Assembly: GCF_902729405.1 (NCBI RefSeq)
Contig: NZ_LR746496.1
Coordinates: 3,534,001-3,598,000, forward strand
Reading direction: 5' to 3'
Length of the DNA stretch: 64,000 bases
Origin: Acididesulfobacillus acetoxydans
Lineage (GTDB): Bacteria; Bacillota; Desulfitobacteriia; Desulfitobacteriales; Desulfitobacteriaceae
Below the pieces are notes generated by a model. That model saw only the letters and a program-made list of their open reading frames with translations, was not told the origin of the DNA and made no database searches. The position numbers and the translations under genes were made by a program. Positions 46,069-55,255 of this stretch are shown piece after piece (positions within the stretch are counted from its first letter, which is position 1; every line of letters starts with the position of its first letter).

Positions 46069-47091
46069 ATGTCCAAGGCAGAGCTCAGCCGGATAACCGG
46101 AATCAGCGCCCCAACGATCTTGAAAATTATCGATTATTTTATTAAAATCGGCTGCGTTGTCGAAGTCGGCGAGGGGGATGCCGCACTCGGAAGGAAGCCT
46201 CAGATGCTGCGGCTGAACTCGCAGGCGGCCTTCGCTATCGGCGTTGAGTTTAACGGCTTCGAAATAAAAATGGGCATTGTCGATATGGCGGGGGAAATCT
46301 GCAAGTTGCGCGTCGAGGCCGCCGTGCCGAGTTTTAAAAAGGTTATCGGCATTGAACTGGTCGGCAAGCTCAAGGAACTCATTGCCGAAAGCAAGATTCC
46401 CACGGACAAAATTCTGGGCGTCTGTATCGGCGTGCCTGGGGTGATCAACCCGGAAAGCAGAACCATCGATCTGGCGCCGCTCGAGGGCGTGACGGAAAGC
46501 ACCGACTACGCCAGAATTATTGAAGACCTTACCCGGCACTTGAATATGCCCGTTATAATCGAAAATGACGCCAACGCGGCCGTCATCGGGGAATTCCACT
46601 GCCGGGGGTTTGGAAACAGGGATGACCTTCTGTTCATCCTTATCGGCAAGGGCATCGGCGCGGGCATCATATTCGACGGAAAAATCCGAAGAGGTCGCTC
46701 TCTCGTCGCAGGCGAGATCGGTTATATGGTGTTTGACGAAAAAAGTGTCACAGATAAGAAGCAGGAGGGCTGGCTTGAGAAGAAGCTGAACCTCGACCTG
46801 CTGATGCAGAGTCGGAACAATGTCCCCGAGGAGTATTTTGACACAATCGCCGCGAATCTGGCGCTCGTCATTGTCAATATCTGCGTGCCGCTTGAGATCA
46901 ACCATATCGTGCTCGGGCACATCATTGATGAGCGATTCGATACCCGGCTGCTTGAAAGAATCAATACCTATGTCCGCTCGCTCTCTGTGCTGGATCTTAT
47001 CTGCCAGTTTCCGCTCTGCCGGGAGCCTGTGATTGCGGGCTGCGCCAATCTGGTCATGGAGCCCGTGCTCGACAGGATCCTTACGGATTGA
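46069..47091 (+). CDS. ROK-family regulator, N-terminally truncated
   Basis: 340 residues. It opens in the middle of the winged helix (SKAELSRITGISAPTILKII), whereas intact ROK regulators carry 20-25 more residues before this point, including the first helix. The ROK core has VIIENDANAAVIGEF, but the usual CxCGxxGCxE zinc cluster is replaced by FDEKSVTDKKQEGWLEKKLN, so zinc binding is absent. The distance to the divergent permease is 8 bp. Likely non-functional or altered. Confidence 0.78.
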   Translation: MSKAELSRITGISAPTILKIIDYFIKIGCVVEVGEGDAALGRKPQMLRLNSQAAFAIGVEFNGFEIKMGIVDMAGEICKLRVEAAVPSFKKVIGIELVGKLKELIAESKIPTDKILGVCIGVPGVINPESRTIDLAPLEGVTESTDYARIIEDLTRHLNMPVIIENDANAAVIGEFHCRGFGNRDDLLFILIGKGIGAGIIFDGKIRRGRSLVAGEIGYMVFDEKSVTDKKQEGWLEKKLNLDLLMQSRNNVPEEYFDTIAANLALVIVNICVPLEINHIVLGHIIDERFDTRLLERINTYVRSLSVLDLICQFPLCREPVIAGCANLVMEPVLDRILTD

Positions 47092-48195
47092 TTCTGTCTG
47101 CCGCCTGCGCGCAGAGGTACACTGAACGTTAGGAGCATTTGGACACGCTTCACTCGCAAGCTCGCGGAGCTCAAGCACAACAATCTCGACGCGCCACCAG
47201 GATTATAAGATCTCTGGGGTATTTGATCGTGTCGCCGGAAGGAAAGACAGCAAGCTGGGCTTTGAGAATCTGACGCTAGGTGTGTTCGACGGCAAGAGCT
47301 TTAGCCCTCTGGATTTCACATTACAGGCCGAAAAACCACTTAAGAACTCACGGCACCATAAGAAACGGTATTAGGAAGGCAAGAGATCTCCGGTCTTGCG
47401 GGGCCAAACGTATCCGGGAATTGAAATGTCAGCAAAATCACGAATGGCCTTAACATGCGGGCGATAAAGCGAGGATTCCGTGCGAAATACGTACGGGTTG
47501 AAAGTTTGGTTTAGCAGTCACGAGTTCCTTGAGACCGTTCGGAATCTGGATAAACAGCCAATGCATGTGATCTGTGGCATAAGGCCAGGCAGGCGCAAAT
47601 ATGGCTACAAAGGGGATTCCCTGAACGCGGGTGACCTACATAAAGTTCTGAAAAGCGAGGGGAAGAAAAGCGTTGGCAAAGGTATTCTTGCTGATTGTTC
47701 CCCTTTGCCGGAGTAATTGGGAGAATAGCCTCAGATCCACCCTCCTGGAGCACGGCGGCCCGTAGACTGTGTTCAATATCCGCTTGCCGGCGGGTCTCAT
47801 CGAAGTCCCAATCGAGCCAATCCCGAGCAAACGTGATATCACTGTTTTGTTGCACCTCAACGATAAAATTGCCGGCATCCAAACCCTGAATCAGCGACTT
47901 TGCTTCCTCCAATCGGTTCACGATGAAAATTCGGTTGCTAATCCGATTACAGGGCGGCTTCCACACGATACTGTCTTCGCAAGGCTAACAGCTAAGGGTA
48001 GGCATAAAACAAGCCACTCAAAAGTGGATGGCTCCTTGTTCCTTGGTGATGGCGGTGCTCGACACTCGCATTGGGATTCCAAGACTGCCATTTGTAAACG
48101 GGTCTGTGAAGAGATAAAGCGAACAACTCTCAGCAAAGAACTATCCCAAGGCTATCAACTATTGCCTGAACGTGACTTGGTTCATAGCCGCCTTT
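47092..48195. other. Region with IS4-type transposase remnant
   Basis: About 1.1 kb. The transposase remnant occupies 47190-47716. From 47720 to 48195 a minus-strand frame (RLEEAKSLIQGLDAGNFIVE and on) and a plus-strand frame both look partly protein-like, but neither could be assigned. No intact gene. Confidence 0.5.
47190..47716 (+). pseudogene. Decayed IS4-type (DDE) transposase
   Basis: Plus strand reads LGFENLTLGVFDGKSFSPLD, then after a stop and frame changes VWFSSHEFLETVRNLDKQPM and RPGRRKYGYKGDSLNAGDL. The order (GxxDGxSFxPLDF, then WFxSHEFL, then RKYxYxGxxLNAxxL) is that of DDE transposases of the IS4 group. At least two in-frame stops or shifts and missing ends make it inactive. 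Confidence 0.72.
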
Positions 48196-48822
48196 TTAAC
48201 CGAGACCGAGCAGTTCCCGAGTCAGATCAACCGCGGTGACGGCATCCGGAGCATAACCATCAGCCCCGATATCATCGGCAAACTTCTTGGTAATCGGCGC
48301 GCCTCCGATCATCACCTTCACTCCGGACTGCTTCAGGGCTTCTACAGTTCTCTTCATTTGCGCCATGGTGGTGGTCAAGAGGGCCGATAGTCCCACCACT
48401 TGGGGCCGGTGCTGTTTTACCGCTTCCACAAACTTCTCAGCCGCTGCGTCGACCCCCAAATCGATTACGTTGAAGCCACTGCCCTGCAACATGATAATAA
48501 CCAAGTTTTTACCTATATCGTGCAGGTCGCCTTTAACCGTGCCCATCACCACCGTTCCCTTCGAGGCAATCTCGACGTCGCCGATAAGCAGGGGTTTGAC
48601 GATGTTCATTCCGGCCTGCATCGCGTTAGCGGCAACCAGTACCTCGGGCATGAAAATCTCCTCATTCCTGAACCGGACCCCAATCACCTGCATACCGCTG
48701 ATAAGCCCGTCGTTGATAATTGCCGACGGTGCCAGTCCGGCGTCCAGTGCCTGCCGGACGCAACTCTTGACCTTCTCCTTGTTACCCTCAATCAAGGCCT
48801 CTTTAATTTCATCAAGAATCAT
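48196..48822 (-). CDS. Corrinoid (B12-binding) methyltransferase protein, MtbC/MtaC-like
   Basis: 208 residues. An N-terminal helical cap domain (1-85) is followed by a Rossmann-like cobalamin domain with the cobalt-ligand motif DLHDIG (Asp99, His101, Gly104), then SALLTTTM and IGGAP loops. It carries a methyl group on Co(III) between a substrate methyltransferase and a methyl acceptor in methanogens, acetogens and Desulfitobacterium-type O-demethylases. It directly follows a URO-D-family methyltransferase. No corrinoid activator (RACE protein) or methyl-THF methyltransferase is encoded nearby. Confidence 0.93.
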   Translation of the reverse strand: MILDEIKEALIEGNKEKVKSCVRQALDAGLAPSAIINDGLISGMQVIGVRFRNEEIFMPEVLVAANAMQAGMNIVKPLLIGDVEIASKGTVVMGTVKGDLHDIGKNLVIIMLQGSGFNVIDLGVDAAAEKFVEAVKQHRPQVVGLSALLTTTMAQMKRTVEALKQSGVKVMIGGAPITKKFADDIGADGYAPDAVTAVDLTRELLGLG

Positions 48823-48881
48823 TTCCGTCTCTCCCCAATTAAATTTTTAAATGGTTCTCGCTTTTTTGAGGGGCTCTTACT

Positions 48882-50138
48882 TCATCTCCGGTAAACCCCG
48901 TATTCCCGGGTCACCTTGAACATGGCCTGCATATTTTCCGGCTTGGCATCATCGACCATGGCCGCCGTATCCATCATGAACCCCCCGCCGGGAGCGCAGA
49001 CATCGATCAGTTTCTTGCAATATTCCTCCACCTCTGCGGGCGTACCGTAGGAAAGCAGAGCGTTAGGCACATTGCCGGCAATGCAGGCCACATCGCCCAA
49101 TACCTTCTTGGCTTCAAACATGTCGATATCCTCAAAGTCATAAACGACCTTGCCCTTAGGCACCTCCCGCAAGAATTCCAAACGCTTGTGATAGCTCCCT
49201 TCAACGTAGATGAAAGGAGTGAGCCCGGCGTCTACCAACTCCTGAATATACTGCCGGAGGCTAGGCCAATAAAATTTCCCAAACTGTTCCTTAGACATCA
49301 ACTGGTCAACCCCTTTGTGCAACCAGACCCAGACGAAGGGCCGCCCGCTCGCTTTAGCCCCGTTAATGGATGCCTCTACCGCGATGGGGGTAAACCTTTC
49401 TATGGCGGCCAACAACTTGTCCGGCCGTTCCCGGATATCCCGCAAAATCGGTACGGTCCCCCTCATGGTATCGCCTAACCAGTCAAACGGCGCGTATCCC
49501 CAGGCACCGTAAGCAAGAGGAACCCCAAATTCGTTTTCCATTTTCTTGTCGTACTCACCCAGGAAGGTATACCATTTGTTCATTTCCTCGGCGAATTTCA
49601 AGAGGGTCTGAAGGGAATCCTGCACCTCTTTTCTGCCGAAAACAGGGAAGGTGTTAAAAAAACCAAACCAGATCGAATCACGCAGGGCCAGGTATTTCAA
49701 ACCGTCCAGAGCACCAAAGGAACGGGGAATCCACTTTGACTGAATGAAGTGGGTGGGGTCCAGCAACAACTCATCATACTCATCCTCAGTCATGTATTCT
49801 TTTTCAATATACTGGTACATCGAGTTTGGGTCCTCAATACCCCGACCCGGCCACTGGAACCATTTCATATCCAGTAGTTCCATGATTTTGCCCGGATACA
49901 TCAAGACCGGATCCCAGCCCAGATCGGGATGGAAATCAGCGTAAAATTTGTCCAGAGCGGCGCCGGCTTTATGGTAGTCGTACATCCCCTCCTGAATGGT
50001 GAGCCCGGCATAATAATAGGGAAAAGCCTCAACCACCGGAATCAAGGGAACCCTATCGGGCTCCTTGAGTTTGATCGCATCCAGCACCCTGTTTAAGCTG
50101 GCTTGATACTGTTGTTTGGCATCCGCATTCATACTCAT
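48882..50138 (-). CDS. Uroporphyrinogen-decarboxylase-family methyltransferase
   Basis: 418 residues from MSMNADAK, preceded by GGAGGGG; the open frame runs 19 codons further up without support. URO-D-fold protein of the kind that serves as methyltransferase with corrinoid proteins (MtaA/MtbA and relatives). The usual His-x-Cys zinc motif of MtaA/MtbA is not evident: the corresponding strand reads PFIYVEGSYHKR. This suggests a different substrate-binding chemistry. It lies 59 bp before the corrinoid gene, and after a sugar-type ABC importer, so it may demethylate the imported substrate. Confidence 0.88.
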   Translation of the reverse strand: MSMNADAKQQYQASLNRVLDAIKLKEPDRVPLIPVVEAFPYYYAGLTIQEGMYDYHKAGAALDKFYADFHPDLGWDPVLMYPGKIMELLDMKWFQWPGRGIEDPNSMYQYIEKEYMTEDEYDELLLDPTHFIQSKWIPRSFGALDGLKYLALRDSIWFGFFNTFPVFGRKEVQDSLQTLLKFAEEMNKWYTFLGEYDKKMENEFGVPLAYGAWGYAPFDWLGDTMRGTVPILRDIRERPDKLLAAIERFTPIAVEASINGAKASGRPFVWVWLHKGVDQLMSKEQFGKFYWPSLRQYIQELVDAGLTPFIYVEGSYHKRLEFLREVPKGKVVYDFEDIDMFEAKKVLGDVACIAGNVPNALLSYGTPAEVEEYCKKLIDVCAPGGGFMMDTAAMVDDAKPENMQAMFKVTREYGVYRR

Positions 50139-50367
50139 ACAATCCCCTCCCATATCGAGTGATGTTTTCCGCAATCCGCAACCCCTTACGAGCAACGTAA
50201 TTCCCTATACCGCCTTTTCAGTTTCACCGCTGCTGGCAGTGTCAACTGGAGACTTTCGTTGCCGAAACCTCCCTATTCAGTTTTAGCCAAACAAGTTCAC
50301 TCGGACCTTGGATCGGTATCCACGCAGTTTCCAGTACCCTCGTAGTTGACCGGTATTCTCGTGGCTG

Positions 50368-51339
50368 TCAGGCATCCTTTGGCTGACGCGTGTAGATGGA
50401 CAGCAGCACCAGCAAGACCACGCCGTTAATAATCCCCCGAGTCGCCTCTCCCATGTGCAGGGTGGTTAGAAGGCTATCCAGAACTGTTAACAGAATAGCC
50501 CCAACAACCGTACCGATGTATCCTCCGCGTCCGCCAGAAAGCGCAGTCCCGCCTACAACCACGGCCGCGACGGATGGCAGGATATAGACGTCTCCGATAT
50601 TCAGATAGGTCGTGTTCGTATATCCCAGGAACAAAATGCCCGTACAGGCGCTGAAAAATCCACTCAGCGCATAAGTCCCCACAACTAGTTTGGCAACCGG
50701 CACCCCGCTCATTCTGCCCGCACTGCGATTGTCCCCCACTAGAAACAGGAGCCGTCCATACACAAGGTACTTGAGCACGTACCAGATAATAAGTGTGAAC
50801 ATAGCCCATACGATGATCAACCAGGGAATCCCCAAAACCTGTCCGGTGCCCAATGCCGCCAGGAACGGCGGCGCCTGTCCTTTCGGTTGTCCCTGCGTAT
50901 AAACCAGAACAATGCCTTCTATAACGCTCGACATTCCCAGTGTCATAATGAGAGGCGGGACCTGTGCCAAATAAATTCCTAAACCGTTGACAAGGCCCAG
51001 CAATACACCCACAACGAGTGTCACGACAACAGCCGGGAGCAAGAGACCGTTTTGTCCGTTGGAAATCTGTGAAGTGAGAACCGCTGACAGAGAAATGACT
51101 GCCCCTATTGACAAATCAATTCCTTCCCCCCCGCTAAGTACGACCAGGGTCTGCCCTGCGGCGGCCAGGCCGAGCAACGAAGAGATCGCCAGCAGGTTAA
51201 GCAGATTTGACGGCGACACAAACCCTCTATTGAAAGCACCTCCGACTGCCGTCAGAAGTACGGCAACTCCCACCGCGATCCCCAAAGAGTTTCGAGAGCT
51301 CTGTCCGAGCCGTTGCTTCACTCGTTCTGTGAAGGCCAT
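50368..51339 (-). CDS. RbsC-type sugar ABC permease 2
   Basis: 323 residues, about 8-10 TM helices of the BPD_transp_2 (RbsC/XylH/AraH) class. Includes VLSGGEGIDLSIGAVISLS and VVGGTALSGGRGGYIGTVVG, the two conserved motifs of the family. Follows the first permease by 4 bp; together they would form the heteromeric channel for the RbsA-like ATPase. Confidence 0.92.
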   Translation of the reverse strand: MAFTERVKQRLGQSSRNSLGIAVGVAVLLTAVGGAFNRGFVSPSNLLNLLAISSLLGLAAAGQTLVVLSGGEGIDLSIGAVISLSAVLTSQISNGQNGLLLPAVVVTLVVGVLLGLVNGLGIYLAQVPPLIMTLGMSSVIEGIVLVYTQGQPKGQAPPFLAALGTGQVLGIPWLIIVWAMFTLIIWYVLKYLVYGRLLFLVGDNRSAGRMSGVPVAKLVVGTYALSGFFSACTGILFLGYTNTTYLNIGDVYILPSVAAVVVGGTALSGGRGGYIGTVVGAILLTVLDSLLTTLHMGEATRGIINGVVLLVLLSIYTRQPKDA

Positions 51340-51343
51340 ATCA

Positions 51344-52330
51344 TCACCTCCCGTTGGTCAGGCGCCATTTACCTGACCGCGCATATAAGACTCCGGTTGT
51401 CGCCAAACCCATAACCACAATGAGACCCGAAACCAACGTCTGATAATATGAAGGTACATTTGCGAAGTACACAATATTTTGCACAAGAATCAGGAACAGC
51501 GCACCCCCCACCGAGCCGCTGACTGAACCCCGACCGCCCGCGAGCGCCGTGCCGCCCAAAACTACCGCTGCCAGAGAATTAAGCGCATAAGACGCACCAA
51601 TAAGCGGATCGCCCGAACTCACCTCCGCGGTGAGAAACAGTCCGGCCAAGCTGGCGAACATCGCTGACAGGACGTAGGATTGAAACCTCACTTTTGTAAC
51701 CGGGATACCGTTGGCCCGACTGGACCCAGCCGCCCCGCCAACCGCGATTAAATAACGGCCGATTTTACGATACCGGAAAACCACCCACAACAAAACCCCA
51801 ACAATAATGAGGAGTAGTGGAAACGGCAGGCCCGCTACCGTATTACCATAAATCTGATAAATATCCGCCGGAATCTGTCCGCCGGGTTGAGGAAGGATGG
51901 CGAGTGCCACACCGTTGATAATTGACATCATGGCAAATGTAACCAGCAAGGCCGGAATTCGCACAATACTGATAATGAATCCGTTAACCACCCCGACCGC
52001 AATCCCGGCCGCGACCCCAAGAATCGCCGCCAGCCAAAAGCCGGTGTGATGAAAGCTGCACAAGCTTACCACCAGGACATTTGTCAGCGTCACAATGGCA
52101 CCTACGGACAAGTCAATCCCGCCCGCCAACACAGCGGCCGTCTGCCCAATGGCTACCATTACCAGCGGAGCCGCCAGCCCCAGGTTGGAGTTAATGACGG
52201 ATAGTTTGAATAGTGTAGGTTGAACGATCGCGTTGGCAACCAGGCCGAGTAGAAACAACACCCATCCAATCATCGCGGGGGAACGGAATATCCGCGTGGC
52301 CGTCTGATTCGAACTAAAGCGAGTCCGCAC
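51344..52330 (-). CDS. RbsC-type sugar ABC permease 1
   Basis: 328 residues from the GTG at 52330, with AGGGG 9 bp upstream and a 17-bp overlap with the ATPase gene; the frame is open another 55 codons inside the ATPase gene, which is a shadow. BPD_transp_2 permease with AVLAGGIDLSVGAIVTLTNV and VLGGTALAGGRGSVSGSVGG motifs. Confidence 0.92.
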   Translation of the reverse strand: MRTRFSSNQTATRIFRSPAMIGWVLFLLGLVANAIVQPTLFKLSVINSNLGLAAPLVMVAIGQTAAVLAGGIDLSVGAIVTLTNVLVVSLCSFHHTGFWLAAILGVAAGIAVGVVNGFIISIVRIPALLVTFAMMSIINGVALAILPQPGGQIPADIYQIYGNTVAGLPFPLLLIIVGVLLWVVFRYRKIGRYLIAVGGAAGSSRANGIPVTKVRFQSYVLSAMFASLAGLFLTAEVSSGDPLIGASYALNSLAAVVLGGTALAGGRGSVSGSVGGALFLILVQNIVYFANVPSYYQTLVSGLIVVMGLATTGVLYARSGKWRLTNGR

Positions 52331-53840
52331 GTGTTTCAGCCCCTTTCCCCTTTTCCGATTGAGCCCCTTCAATCGACGCTTTTGTAATATGGGAGGGCTG
52401 CAGGTCACCTGTAAGTTCCCTAACAATCCGTCCCTCGTACATAATGAGCACACGGTCGCAAACTCCGGCCAGTTCCTCGTCATCGCTGGATGCAATCAGG
52501 AGCCCCACTCCTGCGCCGGCCATGCTGCGCAGCAGTCGGTGAATCTCCATTCTGGTGGACACATCCACGCCCTTGGTCGGATCATCCAAAATAACAACAT
52601 TCGGCCTTGAAGCCAGCGTCCGGGCGAAGAGTACCTTTTGTTGATTTCCCCCGCTCAAACCCCTCACTTCCTGAGTGAGGGAATGGTGAACAATCTTCAG
52701 TTGCTCGACCAAATCCCGGACCGCTCGGTTTTTTCCACGCTGCCAAGCCCTTTGCCACAGTGGAGAAGTGGCGATACGGCCTATCATTATATTTTCGTAG
52801 ATGGAGCGCTGGCCGAATACCCCCTCACGCCCACGGTCGCCGGAAATGAAACGAACCCCACTCTCAGCCGCATGTGACGGATTCCGAAACAGCCCCCGAT
52901 GACCCTCCGTTTCCAGGTCGCCGCGAACCAGAATTGCGCCAATGAGTGCACGCAGGAGGGCGGTCTGACCCTGTCCTTGAAGGCCCCCGATTCCCACAAT
53001 TTCCCCCGCGCTGACTTCCAAATCCACGCCTCCTAGTTCCGAGTTCGTCAGAGATCTCGCTTTCAAACGAAGGGACTGCTTTTTAATCGAGTTCCCGGTT
53101 TCCTGCCGCACCGGTTCCAGCGAGATTCTTTGGCCGATCATATCCTGAATGAGTTCTTCCCGCGATGTCTTACTTAAAGACCGGGTGCCGACCACGGCTC
53201 CGTTGCGCAGAACCGTGGCCCGGTCGCAAATCGCATAAACTTCGTCAAAGCGGTGGGACACAAACAGGATTGCTGCTCCTTCATCCCGAAGGCCGCAGAC
53301 GATACTAAAGAGCCTTTTTACCTCTTCGCGGCGCAAAGCCGCGGTTGCTTCGTCCAAAACCAGGTACTTGGGCCTTTTGACAAGTGCCTTCCCGATCTCC
53401 AAGAGGTGCTGGGCATTCGTGGGCAACTCTGCGACAGGAACATCCGGCGGAATGTTTAACTCCAGTTGGTCGAGGATCTCCGCCGCCCGCTCTCTAATGG
53501 CCCGGCGCGCCACATACCCGGCTTTCCCTGTGGGCTCGATTCCGAGCAGCAGGTTATCCGCCACCGACATGCTGGGCACCAGACTCGTCTCCTGGTAAGA
53601 AACGGCAATGCCCTGATGAATCGCGTGCGCCGGACTGCCGGTCTCTAGCCTTTGCTCATCGACCCATATCATTCCCTCTGTAGGACGAACGACACCCCCT
53701 AGCATTTTTACCAGCGTGCTCTTCCCAGACCCGTTCGCTCCCAACAAGGCATGTATGGTGCCGGGCACAAGTGACAAAGATGCACCTTGCAAGGCGACAA
53801 CCGCGCCGTACTCTTTCCGAAGCCCTTCTATCGTCAGCAC
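52314..53840 (-). CDS. RbsA-type sugar ABC ATPase (two nucleotide-binding domains)
   Basis: 508 residues with duplicated ATPase domains. N-domain Walker A is GANGSGKST (34-42) and Walker B YLVLDEATAAL; its signature region (LPTNAQHLLEIGKAL) is degenerate as usual for RbsA. C-domain has a weak Walker A (GGLQGQGQTALL) but a good signature LSGGNQQKV. Energises import by the two RbsC-type permeases downstream. Class is used for pentoses, hexoses and cyclitols. Confidence 0.94.
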   Translation of the reverse strand: MLTIEGLRKEYGAVVALQGASLSLVPGTIHALLGANGSGKSTLVKMLGGVVRPTEGMIWVDEQRLETGSPAHAIHQGIAVSYQETSLVPSMSVADNLLLGIEPTGKAGYVARRAIRERAAEILDQLELNIPPDVPVAELPTNAQHLLEIGKALVKRPKYLVLDEATAALRREEVKRLFSIVCGLRDEGAAILFVSHRFDEVYAICDRATVLRNGAVVGTRSLSKTSREELIQDMIGQRISLEPVRQETGNSIKKQSLRLKARSLTNSELGGVDLEVSAGEIVGIGGLQGQGQTALLRALIGAILVRGDLETEGHRGLFRNPSHAAESGVRFISGDRGREGVFGQRSIYENIMIGRIATSPLWQRAWQRGKNRAVRDLVEQLKIVHHSLTQEVRGLSGGNQQKVLFARTLASRPNVVILDDPTKGVDVSTRMEIHRLLRSMAGAGVGLLIASSDDEELAGVCDRVLIMYEGRIVRELTGDLQPSHITKASIEGAQSEKGKGAETRADSL

Positions 53841-53872
53841 CCCCGGTCCCCTCCTTGCTTTGTCAAGTCATT

Positions 53873-54973
53873 TCACTGGAAGTACGCGTCCACCTGGGAA
53901 GGGGTAAGCCACGCATCCAAACTGTATGAACTCGGTTTGCCCTTCATTGTCGAGTTCCAAACCTGTTGCAGATTGGAGTCCGTCACGGTCAGCGGCGACT
54001 TCACAAGAACCGTGTTCGTTTCCGACGTATCCACCGGATTCGCCTGAATAGACGAGCTCTTAAGTTTTTTGCCCTGCAACATATTAACCGTGAACTCCAG
54101 CGCCGTCGCTCCGATTCCCGGCGGATTGGACTCAACGTAGCTGTGGAACCCGGAATTCTCATGTTCTGTCCAGTACTTAAAGAAGCCCACCGTGACATCT
54201 CCAGTCATCAACGGCGGCGTTTTGTGCGCTGCGGTGTAAGCTTGTACAATTCCCATTCCCATGCCGTCCTGGGTATAGATTCCGTCGATATTAGGATAAG
54301 TCGCAATCAGACTCGTCATCTTTTGCTCGGCTGTTGCCTCGGCCCAGCCACCGAACACTTTCTGCAAAACATGGATACCCGGGTACTTGGAGAAAACATC
54401 CTGCTCCGCTTGCGCCCGGATATTCTCGGCAGGCACTCCCGCCAAGCCGTCCATCAGGATAATATTTCCTTTGCCATGCAGTTGATCCGCCAGCCACTCA
54501 GCCCCTCCTTTGGCCCAACTGTATTGGTCGGTTGTAATGTTTGTTACTTTCGGATTATTAACGACACCGTCAAACGGAATGACCAGAATGCCGGCTTTCT
54601 GAGCCTTTTGTATGGCCGGCACGAGTGCGGTTGCCGACACCGGGTCGATCATAATCGCATTCACACCGGAGTTGATCATATTTTGAATCTGCGAGATTTG
54701 CTGTGTTACATCATTATTCGCGTTTTCAACGATGAGTTTGGAGATAACCCCCTGTTTCTCATATGTCTTCGCGACCTGTTGCACATCCGCGATCATTTGT
54801 GTGCGCCAGTCATTACCGATATAGCCGTTTGCCACGCCAATGACAAAGGACTTCCCTGAACCGCCGCCGGAACTCGCTGTGCCCTTGCCGGTCGGTGTTC
54901 CGCATCCTGCCGCCAACAAGAAGACCGCCACCAGACTTAATGCGATTGTGGTTGCCAGACCTTTCTTCAGCAT
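53873..54973 (-). CDS. RbsB-type sugar-binding lipoprotein
   Basis: 366 residues. Signal peptide with lipobox LAAGC (Cys24), a Gly/Ser linker, then a type I periplasmic binding protein fold: FVIGVANGYIGNDWRTQMIA, NDVTQQISQIQNMI, GVNAIMIDPVSATALVPAI, and GIYTQDGMGMGIVQAY. Members of this family bind monosaccharides, inositol or autoinducers. First gene of the importer, 32 bp before the ATPase. Confidence 0.93.
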   Translation of the reverse strand: MLKKGLATTIALSLVAVFLLAAGCGTPTGKGTASSGGGSGKSFVIGVANGYIGNDWRTQMIADVQQVAKTYEKQGVISKLIVENANNDVTQQISQIQNMINSGVNAIMIDPVSATALVPAIQKAQKAGILVIPFDGVVNNPKVTNITTDQYSWAKGGAEWLADQLHGKGNIILMDGLAGVPAENIRAQAEQDVFSKYPGIHVLQKVFGGWAEATAEQKMTSLIATYPNIDGIYTQDGMGMGIVQAYTAAHKTPPLMTGDVTVGFFKYWTEHENSGFHSYVESNPPGIGATALEFTVNMLQGKKLKSSSIQANPVDTSETNTVLVKSPLTVTDSNLQQVWNSTMKGKPSSYSLDAWLTPSQVDAYFQ

Positions 54974-55255
54974 GCTAATGTTATCCCCCTTCTACTTTTA
55001 GTACACCCACCCTTGCCCTGTGCCGCCATCTAAATCGCCGGGATTCCCCACCCGGGGACCCTGCCGGCTGACGATCACCCCCCTCCGATTCATTCCCGAC
55101 CATCCACTACGATCTGCAAAATTTCTTTCACTAGGCCGCCTGGTTCACGGGTTCGCCGGCTAATTGTGCGGGATTAACTCCCTTCATACCGGAATGCATT
55201 GCTCGGGCAGCGACGAGGACTTGGGGGAATGTCACTTAAGACTCCGGCTCTGATC

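Noticed and set aside
46057-47178. 373-codon minus-strand frame
   Set aside because: Exact antisense of the ROK gene; its composition lacks family features, while the plus-strand ROK domain is unmistakable.
47511-47966. 151-codon minus-strand frame
   Set aside because: Its first 70 codons look protein-like, but the remainder is antisense to the transposase remnant and the whole has no RBS or known family.
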